From contig JAZQKU010000012.1 in NCBI GenBank assembly GCA_045542315.1, positions 1-46,746 on the forward strand: a DNA stretch of 46,746 bases, written 5' to 3'. Position 1 is the first letter of the stretch; every line of letters begins with the position of its first letter. Shown piece after piece: positions 46,721-46,746 of this stretch. The DNA is from RGIG5299 sp045542315. GTDB lineage: Bacteria; Bacillota; Clostridia; Oscillospirales; RGIG5299. A program made the position numbers and the translations under genes. The notes below the pieces were generated by a model. It worked only from the letters and a program-made list of their open reading frames with translations. It was not told the DNA's origin and searched no databases.

Positions 46721-46746
46721 ATAAAATATTTTCAAGATAAGGTATC

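Noticed and set aside
46513..46740. 75-residue plus-strand frame at the right edge
   Set aside because: It runs through a promoter and a terminator hairpin, has no ribosome site and a Pro/Leu-rich random-looking composition.

Overview
The window looks like chromosomal DNA of an anaerobic member of the Clostridia (Bacillota), probably an uncultured gut-type lineage. The evidence is a SpoVB/YabM-type flippase next to mazG, the redox repressor Rex, a hydrogenase-linked TM1266-type regulator, YerC, Hsp33, a Clostridium-type glutamate dehydrogenase, many lipoproteins with SPII lipoboxes, strong AGGAGG ribosome sites and very regular sigma-A promoters (TTGnnn, exactly 17 bp, TATAAT-like) before most transcription units. 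Base composition is roughly balanced, apart from a visibly AT-rich insert at about 10.36-11.59 kb and a moderately AT-rich block at 43.2-46.5 kb. I saw no rRNA, tRNA or CRISPR array.

Layout. 1-3.3 kb: mazG (cut by the left edge) and a flippase on the minus strand, a divergent ParB-like protein without the usual CTP-binding motif, and a hotdog thioesterase. 3.4-6.8 kb: 5'-deoxynucleotidase yfbR, then a 170-nt structured leader, a TM1266-type regulator and a three-gene ABC importer. 6.8-10.3 kb: typA, a PII-like protein and a cation:proton antiporter, probably one transcription unit. 10.35-11.6 kb: an AT-rich insert carrying a mirrored hairpin array, a four-helix-bundle protein and a small lipoprotein. 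It sits inside what looks like a former bidirectional terminator and is flanked by a 9-bp direct repeat. 11.6-20.0 kb: a compact ten-gene minus-strand locus for a short-tailed (P22-like) phage particle, from small terminase to holin, with no integrase, repressor, replication, tailspike or endolysin gene. 20.2-24.7 kb: two tandem beta-helix lipoproteins with a tailspike-like motif, a tiny Cys-rich membrane protein and a Cys-repeat lipoprotein.

24.8-30.2 kb: a minus operon (yerC, methyltransferase, hslO, ferredoxin-like DUF362), then gdhA, and mntP on the plus strand. 30.2-34.1 kb: a degenerate nucleotidyltransferase/hexapeptide/phosphomutase fusion and a PadR-DUF1700-DUF4097 operon with a palindromic operator over its -10 box. 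34.2-37.9 kb: an acn-icd-rex operon, which with gdhA gives a citrate to 2-oxoglutarate to glutamate route under a redox regulator encoded in the same unit. 38.1-43.2 kb: a sugar isomerase/epimerase, then an MFS transporter, a family 2 glycoside hydrolase and a pair of short chromate-type transporters. 43.2-46.5 kb: a lipoprotein and a secreted lectin-metzincin protease.

The most unusual items are the free-standing phage-particle locus with no mobility genes, the terminator-targeted insert with its mirrored hairpin array, and the unassigned structured leader before the TM1266/ABC operon. Family assignments come from motifs read by eye; no database search was run.
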